Shown here: positions 20,888-33,203 of the stretch, piece by piece
Layout: every line of letters begins with the position of its first letter
Position numbering within the stretch: the stretch's first letter is position 1
NCBI GenBank assembly: GCA_021904315.1
Contig: CM038913.1
Span: 9,175,958-9,239,957, forward strand
DNA: 64,000 bases
Source of the DNA: Sphagnum magellanicum
Lineage: Eukaryota; Streptophyta; Sphagnopsida; Sphagnales; Sphagnaceae
Reading direction: 5' to 3'
Translations under genes and position numbers: made by a program
Notes under the pieces: model-generated
Told to the model about the DNA's origin: nothing
Databases searched by the model: none
Seen by the model: only the letters and a program-made list of their open reading frames with translations

Positions 20888-23800
20888 ATGGATGCGCGCG
20901 CTGTTCCAACTTGGCTTCACGCGCAGATCGAGTATCTCCGGAACAATGCTCCACTTCCGTTAAAGGTCCGTTGTCGTCATCTGTTCCCCTCCTCTGCCTC
21001 TTTCTACGTTACACTTATTGGCTGCTGGTTGTGCAATTTTAAGGCGAGGGGTTAGAGTCCGGATGCAACACTGTTCTTCTCGGCAGAGATCGCTTATGTG
21101 TCAACTTAGTGCTCGTCATGCGCTCCTTCTGTGTCCTCGTGAGCTCGATAGTTTTAGGGTTAGGGTTACTGCCATCAATTGTCGAGTTCGTCTTTGTGTG
21201 GGTTGTGTGACTTTCGTAGTTTTCTTGTTTTTCCTCGCATTTCCTGTTTTCTTAGAGGGTCGTTCTCAGGTAATATCTGTAGCTATGAATACAGATACCT
21301 CCTTTCAAAGGCCATAAAGCCACCTGGGTTCACAGGACCCTGACTACTAACCTATGAGCCCTAAACCGCCTAGCGTGGGTTGCTATAACTCCCCAGATCC
21401 TACCCCAGGGCTTGGAAGTCCCTTCATGCACTGACTGCAATTATATCTGAGGTGATGCTTATTGTAATATCTGCCACACACCTATTAGTTTGGATTTGAA
21501 TGCAATTCCACTTGCAGGTTTGCAGGGATCTTGTCCATGATGATTTTGAATCGAGACTATTTAAGGATGTGACTGATGAATGAATTGAACACAAATGTCT
21601 GCAGGTTGAGAATTTGAGAGCAGGCACTCGTGGTGGGCATGTCATGGATCGGTTCACAGTGCTCATTCCCTGCTGCCTTTCCAATGTCAAGTGTATGTTG
21701 TTCATCTTCTGATTCACAGCTCTTCTCCTTCTGTATTCATCATTGTTGCACATATATATTACTACAACCTGTGCTTTTACAAATTTCCTAGCCAGTTGAC
21801 CCGAAATCACAGGATGTCAAAGCTATTGTCTGCCTGAGACACAAAATGAACATGTGAGACATGCCTTGCCAACCTTAGCAGAAAATCTGTTGGGAAACTC
21901 TTCTTGTGACTCTAGGAGGACTTCATTATTATAACCTCAAGCCTTGTTCATTGAAGTGGGCAATGGAAGTGAGTATGACATTGCCATGCCTGGTATGCAT
22001 GTTTGGGACCATGGCTTTCATAGTATAAACCACTGAATTTCATACCTCATTGTCAAAAAGTCATTCACATGTGTAGTTTTCAGGTCATAGACGACATAGG
22101 ATCCCACAATGTTACAGACATTCAATTGATGGTCTGACAATTGCTTGTGTGAAGAGTGATAGTGGCCACTATATTAAGTGTAGGACCTGGAGGAGTTATA
22201 AAGTCAAAATTTCATGAATATCAGATATCACTTTGAAAGGTTAGATCCAGTGTAAGCCTGGTATGCATGATTGGGACCATGGTAATTCCGTGTTTTTTTG
22301 GTTGTGAGAAAGTGACACAAAATGATTTGGGAATACAGTCACAAGAATTGTGTGCAGCCTGTAGAAATGAAACATTTGTTGCTGAGGACATTCTGTTGAA
22401 TGGAAGAGGGCACCAGGTAGGAAATTTAGAGCCACCATAGTGTTCAGGGCCAGGAGCTAGAGTCAAAGCCTGGGCCCAGAATTTCATCTCTTGCACCCAT
22501 TCCAAAGCTGGATGAATGGCAATTCTGCTGTATTGCTGTTAGCAGCTGCTCAACAAGGATGATCTTTGATTGGGGTTGCTTTGTGCTGTAGTTTTGAAAG
22601 AGCTTGCATGGCAGGGGAGGTGGTGTTCAATGGCCTTGATGCAAAGGTGGCACCAGATATTATATTTGGTGTGGATGATGAGAGCTTTCAACCGCTTGCA
22701 AATAGTAGTGAGTTTTCACCAGGCTCTTTTCTTCGAGATTGGACAGTCACAGAACCCAACAGTCTTTTGAAACTTATCCTTGTGACAAGGTATGACTTTT
22801 TGCTTCATGTTATGGGAATCAAGCGTATACAAGAACCAATATGCCTGTGCCTTCTTTGTGTTTGTGAAGTTGCATGTTTGTGGGGAAGTTGATGGGTTCT
22901 TCACTTTTCTGTGAATTGACAACCTTGTGTCTCTTAAGAAAGATCCCATTGATCCTGATCAAATGGTAATACTCATATTTGAATGTTTGTCACCACTCAC
23001 AAACTGTCATGAACTCTCCATAATAAAGTCAGTCAGTTTGCTTCCTTTTTTTGAAACTAAACTTTTGGTTGTCTCCATTTGTGCTATTTCCAAGATACTA
23101 CATTGTGCTTGATGGTGAGAAATAATGGTCTTTTGGACTAAAATTCCTGTACCATGTTATCAATAGTTTGGTGGATGCTGCATAATTCGGGGAGAGAGAT
23201 CATGTTTGATTCTGTCTATGAGGGCTGGGATGCCTGAAGGCTTACAATTTAAAACAGAGCGCTCCATTGACCAAAAGCTGCAGAAATTTCATTTCAAGTT
23301 GTTGGTGCTAAAGGACTTGAACCCAGAGTAGTGCAGTGAGACAATGTCAGTAAGGGGATGTTGATTTGGAAAGGTGGGCACATGTGGCAGGGGTTCCTAT
23401 CTGGATTATCAGCGACACAGAGTTGAGGCTGTTAATGATCCTCGAGTTAAATTTGAGATTAACACCATGAGTGGTCTCCAGGTGTGCACAAATTTATCAG
23501 TTATGTGTGTCTTCTGGGTGCTAGCCAACATCATGACCAAGTCTTCCTGTTGCTTCTGGAAATGTGGCAGAAACTCAGGATGCAGGTTCTGTACAATAGT
23601 TTGCCTGAAATTTTTGGGCTGATTATTCTAGACTTAGTTAAATCCCACTGCCAGGAGGCAATGAAGTCAGTGGTATTTGTGGCAGCTTGTCACTGCTGTT
23701 TCTGATGAAGTGGGACAGTCTTACACTTTGTGAGTGATTCTCATAATGTTATAATTATGCTCATATTACCTTTAGAGTGTCGTTGTGCAGATTTCTCTGC

Positions 23801-26800
23801 AATCTAATTGATATGCATAAGATGTATCAATCATAATATAGGCTGTATTTAGAATCTGATGACCCAAATTGGTCTCTCATGGGCAGATGCAGTTTGGTCC
23901 TTTCAATGAGAGACCAACTTCAACTTGTGATTGTTGGTTTTTTAGGTAGGGTTTAGGGTTTATTGGTTTGATACATGCATGAAACTGGTTCTAAAGGAGG
24001 TGAGTCTCTTTGTTGCAGGGCTTGGAAATGTGTATAACTACTACATCTGATCGGGTGAGTTTTGCAATATGAAACTTTGAGCTGTGAGTTCTTCATGCTC
24101 ACACATGCTGACATACTGCATCAGAATGGCAACTGTGACCTGCTTCTATGCCAAAAGAACTTGACTTTTGTTTGCGTAACCACTTTGTGATGATACTTTC
24201 CAATGGCTTGTGACCAATAAAGGATTGTGTGTTCTTGCAAGAACAGTCAGAGGAGGTGAATTTTGCTGTGCCATTGGTCCTTGAGGTGGAAGCACCCCAT
24301 CTTCCAGGCTCACATCTTCCTTCATCCACTCTTTGGAATGACATTTCATTACAAGTAAGGCTCTTGACCATTAGCCTCTTTTTTGCTGAGGCTCTTAGGA
24401 GTCATGTTCAGGCTCTTTTTCCTTATGATTGCTAGTTGCATTTATTATGTATGAGGATGGCACTGGTTAGCCTTGTCCGCATTGTTGCAGCTTGTGCTGT
24501 ATGACCTGGTCACCTAAGCAGGTCCACCAGGTGCCCATTAGTTAAAACTGCATTGCATGAGCTACAGCTTTACTGAAACTGGTGCAAGTGTCATGCAGTC
24601 CGGGGACCATAGCTTTTGTGTTTTGTATTGTGGCATTCTGATCTTTGGCACAGTGAGATATGCCTGATCTTGATGTACATTGGATATTAGTGCTTCTATT
24701 TAAGTTTACAGGCATTGGCAGTATTCTTACATAATACCAATTGATTTGTGGGTACTCGGCAGGTTTTTGTTTCCCTGAGTATGTCTTGAGGAATGGGTAA
24801 ATTGTCATGATGATGCTACAGGTCAAGTTCCCTTTGCAAAGGGGCCAAACATCAGCAGGCCCTCCTCAGCTAAAGCTTGTGGCACCTCCAGCCATGCGCG
24901 AGGTGTTTGATGTTGATGATGTCAGGCTTCCAGTATGGCCTGGGAACATGTGAGTGTTCCCCCACAGCATTTACTGAGGTTGATTAGGGTGGATAGTGAA
25001 TTGACTGCCATGAATCCAGTAGCCTTTGACATGGCTAATGGCAACCTGCAATTGGCTGTGACGTCAATTTCATTTAGATCAGTGCTAGGTGCTCCTCATG
25101 TTAGTAAAACTAGCTGTAAGTGCATTGAGTTCACCTATAATTTGTACTCATGTGAACCGAAGGCTGCTGAGTCCTTGGGGGCATAATTGGCCAAGTATGA
25201 TTGGTATCCAACTTTGAAACTGGCAGTACCTATCATATCAGCAGAGACAGTGTCCCTCTTGATGATCATAGGAGTGGGTGCAGATGTTTGGTGGAGTACA
25301 TCCCGTCTCTGCAACAGACACTTCAACAGCAGGTCTAATGGCTCATCTTCTTTTGTATTTCTGGGCTTCCAATTTCCATGATCAGGGAGCTCATAGAGGA
25401 AGGATGAGATGCATTTTAAAATCAGTGTCTGATTTTGGACATCAGGTACGAGAGGCACGTGCATCAATTGCTTTGCGAAGGAGTTTCATGGAGGCACTGT
25501 TCCCCTTTTTCGGACGTCCTCTTGAGGCAGATGCGGTAGGTCCTTTTATGACCATTCACCTCTACAGGCAAGAAGGGGGTGTCAACTCTCAGATTGTTTA
25601 TATTGTCTCTTCTTCCCATTATCTTTGGACATCAAAAAGATTTCTCCAGCAAGTAAAAAAATTCCTTTCAGCAAGGATATTGCTGTCAGAATATGTGGCA
25701 TGAGGTTTTGAGCATACTGTTGCAAAATCTATACCAACCATCAGGCAGACAACTTCAGTGATAGTGTACCCACACTGCCGGGTTGGATTCTTTTTGTTCT
25801 TAGTGTTCTCTCTCATTGGTTCTGTTTTGTTTCTCTCCTTGTTCCTGCTCACCAGGATTATTGGGTCTTTCACAAAGTAGGCCTTGTCTTTTGTCATGAG
25901 CATGTGGACTTCATTTCTGGAGTCCAACTGCATACTTAATTGGTCCACAGAAAGATGGGCACCTTGAACCCCCTTTACTCTCTAACAATTGTGTGACTGG
26001 TGATGTTGTGGGTCACGGCCAGACCTATTGTCGAAGGATTTCATTGCTAGCTTCATCTGGAGCCTTCACCTTTTTGGTACGTTTCTATCTGTGATGCTGC
26101 CTATTTGCAGGAAAGAAAAGGCTAATGCTGGTGCTTTCTTGCAATTTGATTGTTGTGTTGTGTTGTGGTTTTGTAGGTCCACTTAGCTTTGCCAATTCAG
26201 TTTCCAAAAGTGCAGCCAACTCTGACCTTCCAGAGCTCCCAGGTCTGTATCATTTATTACTGCTGATGTACTCTGAATGTGGTGTTGACTGGTGTCGGAT
26301 ATCTACCAAACAAGTACCAACCTAATTGTTCTTACAAACTGAAAGATGTATGCATGATGGGTTATCATGGAGTTGTTATGTTATTACCCAACATTTGCAT
26401 TTCTAAGATGGGCAATTCTTGTCCAAGATGGGGATGCCTTACCAGAAGCCTTTCAGATACCTATGCTTTTGAAGAAATTCAGTGTGCCCAGATGCAGCTG
26501 TGCCAAAGAAAATGGTTCCAATTCAGTACCCAGGAACAGAGTGAAGGATAACACGCAAAATCTAGTATGAGTTTAGGATTTAGGATTTTAATATCCAGCC
26601 AGGGAGTCAGAAAACTTGCCAGCTATGGATTGTGGAAAAATGTATTTGTACAGGTGAGAGTATATTTGGTGGATCACGAGTTTGGGTCATCAGATTTTAA
26701 ATCTGGAACCTCTTTTGAGGCTTGCTGTCCTAGCTTCCAACTGACAACCAATCAACATGTAGCACTTTGTCAATATCATAGAGATGCTGAGTCTTGTTTT

Positions 26801-27011
26801 GCTGCAAATTTAGGCTCCAAAAACTGGTATCATGTTTTCAGAATGGGTGTTATATGTTACATGGCAGCACTTTGACACACGAGGGCGGCCACTTGTGTCA
26901 CGTACTTATATGGATTATCCATGGAGTCCACGGTGGGATGCACCTCAAATGGCACAACGCATTATGTACGCTCTCAAAACTCTGTTGGCTTGTAGAAAGT
27001 TTACAGCTTAG
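20888..27011 (+). CDS. BRE: BRE/BRCC45 homologue, BRCA1-A and BRISC complex subunit
   Basis: Twelve exons: 20888-20965, 21605-21692, 22615-22789, 23391-23481, 24019-24054, 24247-24354, 24822-24949, 25284-25332, 25446-25535, 26023-26076, 26177-26242 and 26868-27011. All introns are GT-AG. The spliced length is 1107 nt, giving 368 residues, close to the ~380 usual for the family. Diagnostic stretches are DRFTVLIPCCLSNVKWEVVF, APDIIFG, VNFAVPLVLEVE, FPKVQPTLTFQSSQHF and the C-terminal DYPWSPRWDAPQMAQRI. BRE proteins contain ubiquitin-E2-like (UEV) folds and act as scaffolds for the K63-specific deubiquitinase BRCC36 in DNA-damage (BRCA1-A) and cytoplasmic (BRISC) complexes. No active-site cysteine is expected. 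The ATG is preceded by a GA-rich leader and telo-boxes. I see no frameshift or stop, so the gene appears intact. Exon 1 splices directly to 21605, which keeps the frame; a possible extra exon near 21518 would introduce a stop. Confidence 0.92.
21152..21167 (+). promoter_or_regulatory. Tandem telo-box in BRE intron 1
   Basis: TTTTAGGGTTAGGGTT is two overlapping telomere-type units about 190 nt into the first intron. A further TAGGGTTTAGGGTTTA lies in intron 4 at 23947-23962. The first-intron position fits a regulatory site in plant genes; the intron-4 copy may be incidental. Confidence 0.45.
23869..23917. repeat. 12-bp perfect inverted repeat in BRE intron 4
   Basis: TTGGTCTCTCAT (23869-23880) and ATGAGAGACCAA (23906-23917) are exact inverted copies with a 25-nt loop. 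A related palindrome, TTGGTCTCATGTGAGACCAA, lies at 29729-29748. Confidence 0.7.
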
Positions 27012-29407
27012 TATATAGTAAATGTATTTTCCATGCTAGGCAGCACCCTAGTACCTTGGCAGCTTCAACACTAATTGTATTATTTTCATAAGCGTTGAAA
27101 ATTTCAAAAGTGAGTACATTTTTATGTTCTTGTCTTTGTGATTCCATGATGAAGTTGGAAACTGAGAACCTTAGATTGCTTGCTGACATAAGTCCAGTCT
27201 GGGTAAGGTAAATGCCTTGTATGATTTCTGGTCTCTATTTGGAAGGTGCCCTGATCTCCTGTGCTCAGATATCCATAATTGAGGTAGCTACAACATTGGA
27301 TTTGTTGTTTCCTTTGTGAATGCTATTCCATAAATTTGGCTCAGGGGAATGTGGTACAATGTCTTCAGCTGACTGAGCTGTTGTTTTTTCCGGTGATAAT
27401 GTCAGGGATTTTGTGGCGGATGAGTGTATTGCTTTCAAGAAACAGTGCAATGATCTTCTCCACCATCAACGTTGATTATCCCTGTTTGCTCTGGCTGTAA
27501 GTCATTCTTATCATGCTACTCAGAAAAAGAGGATTGTGGTCAGTTCTTGTGCTTAAGAATTTGGTACAGGAATCACAGTTCTTGTGTAGATACTTTTCTC
27601 TTGTCCCTTTTTCTCTCCAAAAAGCAGAAGGGCAAAGCAAACTATGAAGTGCCTTTTGAAGCTGATCGTTTTGTCAAGATATACATGTGGATGATTGCTT
27701 CAATGACACTGGGTTAAACAGGGATTGGAGTGAAGTTGTGTCCTATCTTAAATCATCTCGTACCAGACTTTTGAATATTGCCATGCAACATGGTACAGGA
27801 GAATGGCCTAATGTCTACCAAGTAGGGTGACCCAGACTCCTTACTGTCATGGGTATTGGTGCCTTTCTAGAGGTGGAGACTTTCTCAGGGCCAGAACATG
27901 GGCAACAGGGTTGCCCTTATCATTTTGAGGACTTGAGAGCCCCAGTGGTTTCCTCATTTTGGATGACTGACCACCGGGTCCCAGTCTGATTGGGTTGGCT
28001 TGCATGGAGTTAACGTTGATGACTAGTGTAGTGCAACTAGTGTGCATAGTATGTTTCCCTCTGTGACCAAACTAGTAGCACATTGAGCTGAATGAGATGG
28101 TAGTAGTCAAATTTGCAGTCGTAGGCCAGTCAGCTGAGAAATCTCAAGATCCCCAACATACCATCTTCTGACAAAAACATGTGAAAGTGCTGCCAGGCAT
28201 TGTTTCATATTTTTCATTCCTGCTGTGCCATGCCTGCACTTGCAAGAGTGGTTGAATTTCTGAGTCATGTTAGTTTAGGTCTATTACTGTCCACTACAAA
28301 TTTTCCAAGTTAACATGACAGTAAGCAATCAGTGGTATGTGATGACTGCTCCTAGACTCAAAACAGGTGATGCAGCTACTGCACTGGAAAAGGGACGAGC
28401 ATTATAAAGACAATGGCACAAAACATTCACATTTTCCAAATATGGTGGATCTTCTTCACAAGACCTTTGTCAAACCTGACTGAAACTTCCAATTGGATTG
28501 GGGCTATCAGGAGTTCATTCTTGCAGTGTAGCTACAAGTGAATATTCTGTTGTAATTTGTCAAATATGAATCTAGAGCATCAATTGATTCTTGAAAGTGT
28601 TCTTTACTACTTTGAATATGAGTATCTAAGTTTTTTTGACTCTTGCTGGTTGCCTTGTCTTTCCCATGTGTACTGGTTGGGGTGTCCAAATAGTTCTGAA
28701 ATAAATGGAAAATTCTGTCAAAGAAGTAGGATTTAGTATTGATTGTGGTAATTGCCCTTAAGGTGGACATCAATTTGGAGTTGACTTGGTATTCAAGGTT
28801 TTTATTTTGTTTTCCTTTTATTATTTTAGTTATGCAGGTTCATAGAACTTCTCTAAGTGCAAGAAAGCAATAACTGCACAAGTTGATAAGTTCAGATGTC
28901 AAGCTTCAAACTGGGAAGTAAGAACTTGAAAGTTCACATTGAATGTTCTATCGCCTGTCAAACATTTGTGAACCATTATTCACTGACCCACTTGGACCTA
29001 CCTCAAGGATCACTGCCTCTTTTTTGGTGCTGTGTGTTTTGCTTGTAAAACTTGACATTGCTTCAACAAATTTTTGGAGGGGTGCCACCTTAGAGGCTGA
29101 AGTCTGAACCTCTGACTCTAAGGTTGAAGTCTGAACCTCTGACTGTGGGGTGGGCAATGTTGGGTTGCTTGAAAGTGAAAACTGTATGCTACAGTTTGAT
29201 GAGCTGATTTTGCATTGTTGTTGAAGGATCAGCTAAAGAATTTCCAATCTTGTGACTTGTAACCCTAAGAGCCTAAGCCCTTTCTGCACTGATTTTATCT
29301 CTATTTGAGCCTTGAGATATAAATCTGGTCCAATCTGCTCATTCATGAATGGAATTACAAAAACAACCATTGGAATTTCAAGTTTACGAAATCAAGTGTT
29401 TGGCAGA

Positions 29408-29690
29408 CATTACTACACAAACTTGCGCTCTCCATGTATATGTGCTTTTACAACACTTTAACAATGTGTTTAAGATTATGCTAATGAAATGTTGATACAA
29501 TCATATACAATCATTGATATGATGTTGTGATATCATTTTGACACATTGTGATGATTAATCATTGTATTACGATGTGATTATAACATCATATCAACGATTG
29601 ATCAGCACTTCACGAGGACTTTGAATACATTTGAAAAATGTTATAAAAACATATACACATGAAGAGGGCAAGTTTGTGATTAGTACAGCC
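29408..29690. repeat. Foldback (MITE-like) palindrome of about 283 bp
   Basis: The left arm (from ACTACACAAACTTGCGCTCT at 29414) is inverted at the right end (AGAGGGCAAGTTTGTGATTA to about 29682). Further inside, AATCATTGATATGATGTT (29509-29526) pairs with AACATCATATCAACGATT (29582-29599). The arms are about 120 nt with a short loop. There is no ORF. It resembles a MITE or a long-hairpin precursor. Confidence 0.75.
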
Positions 29691-31565
29691 CAAAATCAAG
29701 GAATTGATGATGAGATAGCAAAGCTAGATTGGTCTCATGTGAGACCAAGCAAAGTGTTACTCAAGCTTGGATCTAAACTTTGACCTACCTGAGGACTTTT
29801 GATGTGACACTCACACATGCATCTCAATATGACACTCAATGGTCTAGGTTGCTGTAAAAAATTCCTTGAACGAAGTTTAAGCCCCTGCCATAGATCCAGC
29901 ATTGTACAATAGACAGCAGATTTGTGAAGTGCAAGAATTTGAAAAGTCACCATTTGATTATGTATGGTGCAACACAACATGATGTGTTGACAAGTGGACA
30001 ACAAGAGCGGGTTCCCAGCTCAGGCCAGAGCCAACCAGCAATCACCTCACCGGCGGATTGAGTATGAGGGATGGATAGTAGCTGGACAGGAAACACATTT
30101 TCATTGGGTTCCTATCCCGTAACCAGTTGTTGAGAGGTGCCTTGCACTCTGATTGGTAGTCTTGTCTACACCTCAGCAGCAGCTTGACTACATTTGGTAA
30201 CCTGGCAACTTGAGTCAGTTACCTAGTCCTTCATTTTACATGCCCAGCACCCCTCAATGACCCAATTATGTGCAATAACTGGCTTGAAGCTGCCGGGTTA
30301 CCAAATGTAGTCTCACTGCCTCCACAGCTTGACTACATTTCAGTAACCTGACAGCTCTTGCCACTTAACCTAGTCCATAAACCAACCACAATGGTTAGCA
30401 TAATTCCTGTTGTTACTTACTTGTTGTTTTTCTGTACTGTAAATTTAAGTAAGTTGACATAGGGACCATATGAAAGCCTGGAGGATAAAGTAGGTTTGCC
30501 CTTCAAAGGTCAATAATCAATACCAGTGTTGTGTGCGGTTCTTAGGTTTTGCTATTAACCTTCAGTTTGGTTTGTTCCAGTTTTTTTTTTTGAAAAGCTT
30601 CAGAAAACTTCCAGTTCCAAGTTCTCGAATTTTTTTTCAAAGAACTGGTGGTTATCAAGTGAAAGAACCGACAAAGAACCAGCAGTTTAGGGTAGGTTCT
30701 TTGTCCTGGTTCTTTGATGTTTTTAGAACCCCAGCTAAGGGACAAAACTGATGCTTTGATGTTGAGAACCAGCATCACCTGTCATTGATCATAACTGGTT
30801 CTTTCACTTTTGAGAAATGCTAGTCAAGGATACATATACCCAACACTTAGCTGCCAGTTATTTCTTTTCAAAAAGAGAGAAGCTCCCAACACTAGTTAAT
30901 AGTCAAGCGTGTCAAATAAAGCAAGTTGACAAAGGTTTATACCCACTGTTGGCTGATTCTTTTCACTGGACGCCAAGTGATTTATTTCACTAAATTTTGA
31001 TTTTGAGTGAATTCATTGATCATAGTGAACACAACCTAATGGGGATACAATGAATTCACTTGTTCACTGAACAGGGACTAGTGAACTGCACACAAATTTC
31101 GTAGAGAACCCTTTTAAGAAAACCTCCTTTGTAATTCCAGGATCCAGTTCTCGAGCCAGTTTGCACAAAAGGATTCTCACTTGGGTCTGGGTCACAATAA
31201 CGTGAACCCCACATTTAACCCTGTGAACCCCGCATTTAACCCTACAAACCACGGAACCTGCCAACACTGGTTTGTACCCAAGCCTGTAATATAAAGTTGG
31301 CAATGGTGGGTTCGGTACCCAAGCCTGTACTTGCAATTCCCACAGCTGGACTGAAATGTAAACTCTAGATTTTCCTTGTCCTGCAGACATGTAACAGAAA
31401 GACCCAAAGAATGTCCTTTGCTTTGCAATATTGGCTGTTTTCACCAAGGTATAACATTGTAGAATTGACACACCACACAAGACTGATTTTGTTAGATCTT
31501 GTACATCCACCATTCCAACAAGTTGCAACACGTGTAAAGCATATAATAATAACTATACAGGGGCA

Positions 31566-31604
31566 TGCAGTTCAAACCTCTGAGGACATGAGGTTTGAAC
31601 TGCA
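31566..31604. repeat. 15-bp perfect hairpin
   Basis: TGCAGTTCAAACCTC and GAGGTTTGAACTGCA are exact inverted copies separated by nine nucleotides. The stem could extend by three G-C pairs across a two-base bulge. It lies downstream of the AT-hook gene. The role is unknown. Confidence 0.8.
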
Positions 31605-32567
31605 CCCACACACCTCATGTTCACATATTGGGTGTGGGTGGATCTGCTCTAAAGAGTTGACAAAAAGCTATGGCAGAGGAGGAGTTGCCTGAAGGAAATC
31701 AACAAGTCCAGATGTGGTCTTCAAAGGACCAATCAGTGACAGCTGCAAAAGCAAACAACAAAGGACTCCAAGAGAAGAAAACAACACAAGTAGTAATAAA
31801 AAGCTCCACCCTCTTGTTTTTCCAAGGAAAACATGGCTGCAAAACAGGCCAAATCTAAATCAAGCACAAGGTTCAAAGCTCAATCCTCTCATTTTGCTAT
31901 TGACATAAAGCAGAGAATTTGCAATCACATGCAATGAACAATTATAACCAAGAAGATGCTGAGAGAGCTTGTTACATACAAAGAAACCACACCAAACAGA
32001 AATTGCAATAGGAGATTTCTTTAAGGTCCAATATTTCACATCCCAAAAGTTTCACACAAAAAGGATTAAGCAATGACCTTAAATTCTCCAGGTACAACCA
32101 ACTGCTGGTTGAAGGCCGCAGATGTGTTCCAGATGTGTTCTAAACCATTGACAGTTCCTACACGATGATGCCACAGCTACAATTCTAGGAGAATGAATCT
32201 CCTGCGTGTGAAGCAAACCAAGGACGATCCTTGATTCCTCCAGCCAGTCATTTCCACAACTTTCCGAATGGTAACAATGATGGTGAAACTAACAAGCTCT
32301 CCTACTTCAAGCTACTGAGCTAATTCCTCAAACCAAATGCACATTCATATACCCACCACAATGAGCATATAACATACCTATTGCTTGTCATACAACAAAT
32401 GACAGCGTTTCAAAAACAGCGATTGCACTGCAACAATGTACACTCATGGATGAGATTGTGATTCGCAGAGTATCACGTAAGACCTCCAAGTATAAGTTGT
32501 ACAACAGCCAAGGGTGGTGTTACTACACATTTCAGGTCCCACAGACTGCACAAGCAAACGACCAGAT

Positions 32568-33203
32568 TCACTTGGGTAATAGTCTGCCATCTGGAGATAG
32601 TTGCACGGCAGGTGGTACAGCAGAGGCAGATGGAACAGTCTCTGGGACAATCACTGCAGCAGGTACAGTCACCACCGGGCCCATGGGAACAACAGAAGGG
32701 GCAGCAGGAGCTGCAAATGCAGGAACTTGGGGTGGGGGAATTGTCTCATCTCTCTTGATGTGCCTCACTGTTGGTGCAACATCATTCATCTTGGAAATAG
32801 GCAAAGACAAGCCAGGTCCAAAGACAACACCACGAAGAACAGTGTTAGTATTCCCCACCCTCACACTCAAGAGGTAACCGGCATCAAAAGACCCATCCAG
32901 TACACCAGTCACTGGCTGGCCTACAAGAGCCACATCAACAATGGCTGGAGCTGCTGATTCACCTTTTCTCTTCCTTATCCTTTTGGGCTTGGTGTCAGAC
33001 TTCTTAGGTGTTGGACCTTGAACAGGTTTTTGAGGTGTTGCACCACTTGGCACCCCAGGAGTGGCAGACTCACTTTTTCGAGGACGTCCCCGGCCTCGCT
33101 TTGGAGGTGGCACTGATTTGGCATCAGCCTCCATCTCAGGATTTGTTTTTCTAGCTTCTGAAGTACCTGGGGTTCCCGAATCACTTAAATCTTTGGCCAC
33201 CAT
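32568..33203 (-). CDS. AT-hook DNA-binding protein
   Basis: The single visible coding exon has ATG at 33203 and TGA at 32568, giving 211 residues. Near residue 35-45 is a classical AT-hook (PPKRGRGRPRKS), followed by a basic patch (KKSDTKPKRIRKRKGE) that fits a nuclear localisation signal. The middle holds a conserved plant module, GQPVTGVLDGSFDAGYLLSV then RVGNTNTVLRGVVFGPG and NDVAP. I recall this module from a small family of plant proteins annotated only as AT-hook motif-containing, distinct from the AHL/PPC family, as no PPC domain is present. The C-terminus is rich in Ala, Pro and Val. It probably binds AT-rich DNA in the nucleus through the minor groove; its specific role is not known to me. 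A likely 3' splice site near 33341 (TTGACAG on minus) suggests a spliced 5' UTR. The upstream frame is open to a TTG but no better ATG is seen. Confidence 0.8.
   Translation of the reverse strand: MVAKDLSDSGTPGTSEARKTNPEMEADAKSVPPPKRGRGRPRKSESATPGVPSGATPQKPVQGPTPKKSDTKPKRIRKRKGESAAPAIVDVALVGQPVTGVLDGSFDAGYLLSVRVGNTNTVLRGVVFGPGLSLPISKMNDVAPTVRHIKRDETIPPPQVPAFAAPAAPSVVPMGPVVTVPAAVIVPETVPSASAVPPAVQLSPDGRLLPK

Larger units (their letters stand above)
27012..32567. other. Spacer between convergent BRE and AT-hook genes
   Basis: This spacer presumably includes both 3' UTRs. Open frames are short and without known motifs. It holds the foldback at 29408-29690, repeated ACTACATTTGGTAACC words at about 30187, 30300 (inverted) and 30335, GGTTCTTTG-type words at 30536-30800 resembling Helitron internal sequence, a short ACCC-rich tandem at 31200-31250, and the hairpin at 31566-31604. 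No further gene is supported. Confidence 0.55.

Noticed and set aside
21518..21585. Possible extra BRE exon after a GCAG acceptor
   Set aside because: It runs into an in-frame TGA, and skipping it gives an exact 1107-nt frame with family-like sequence at the junction.
28507..29157. Minus ORFs of 88 and 69 codons
   Set aside because: No motif, splice context or composition supports coding.
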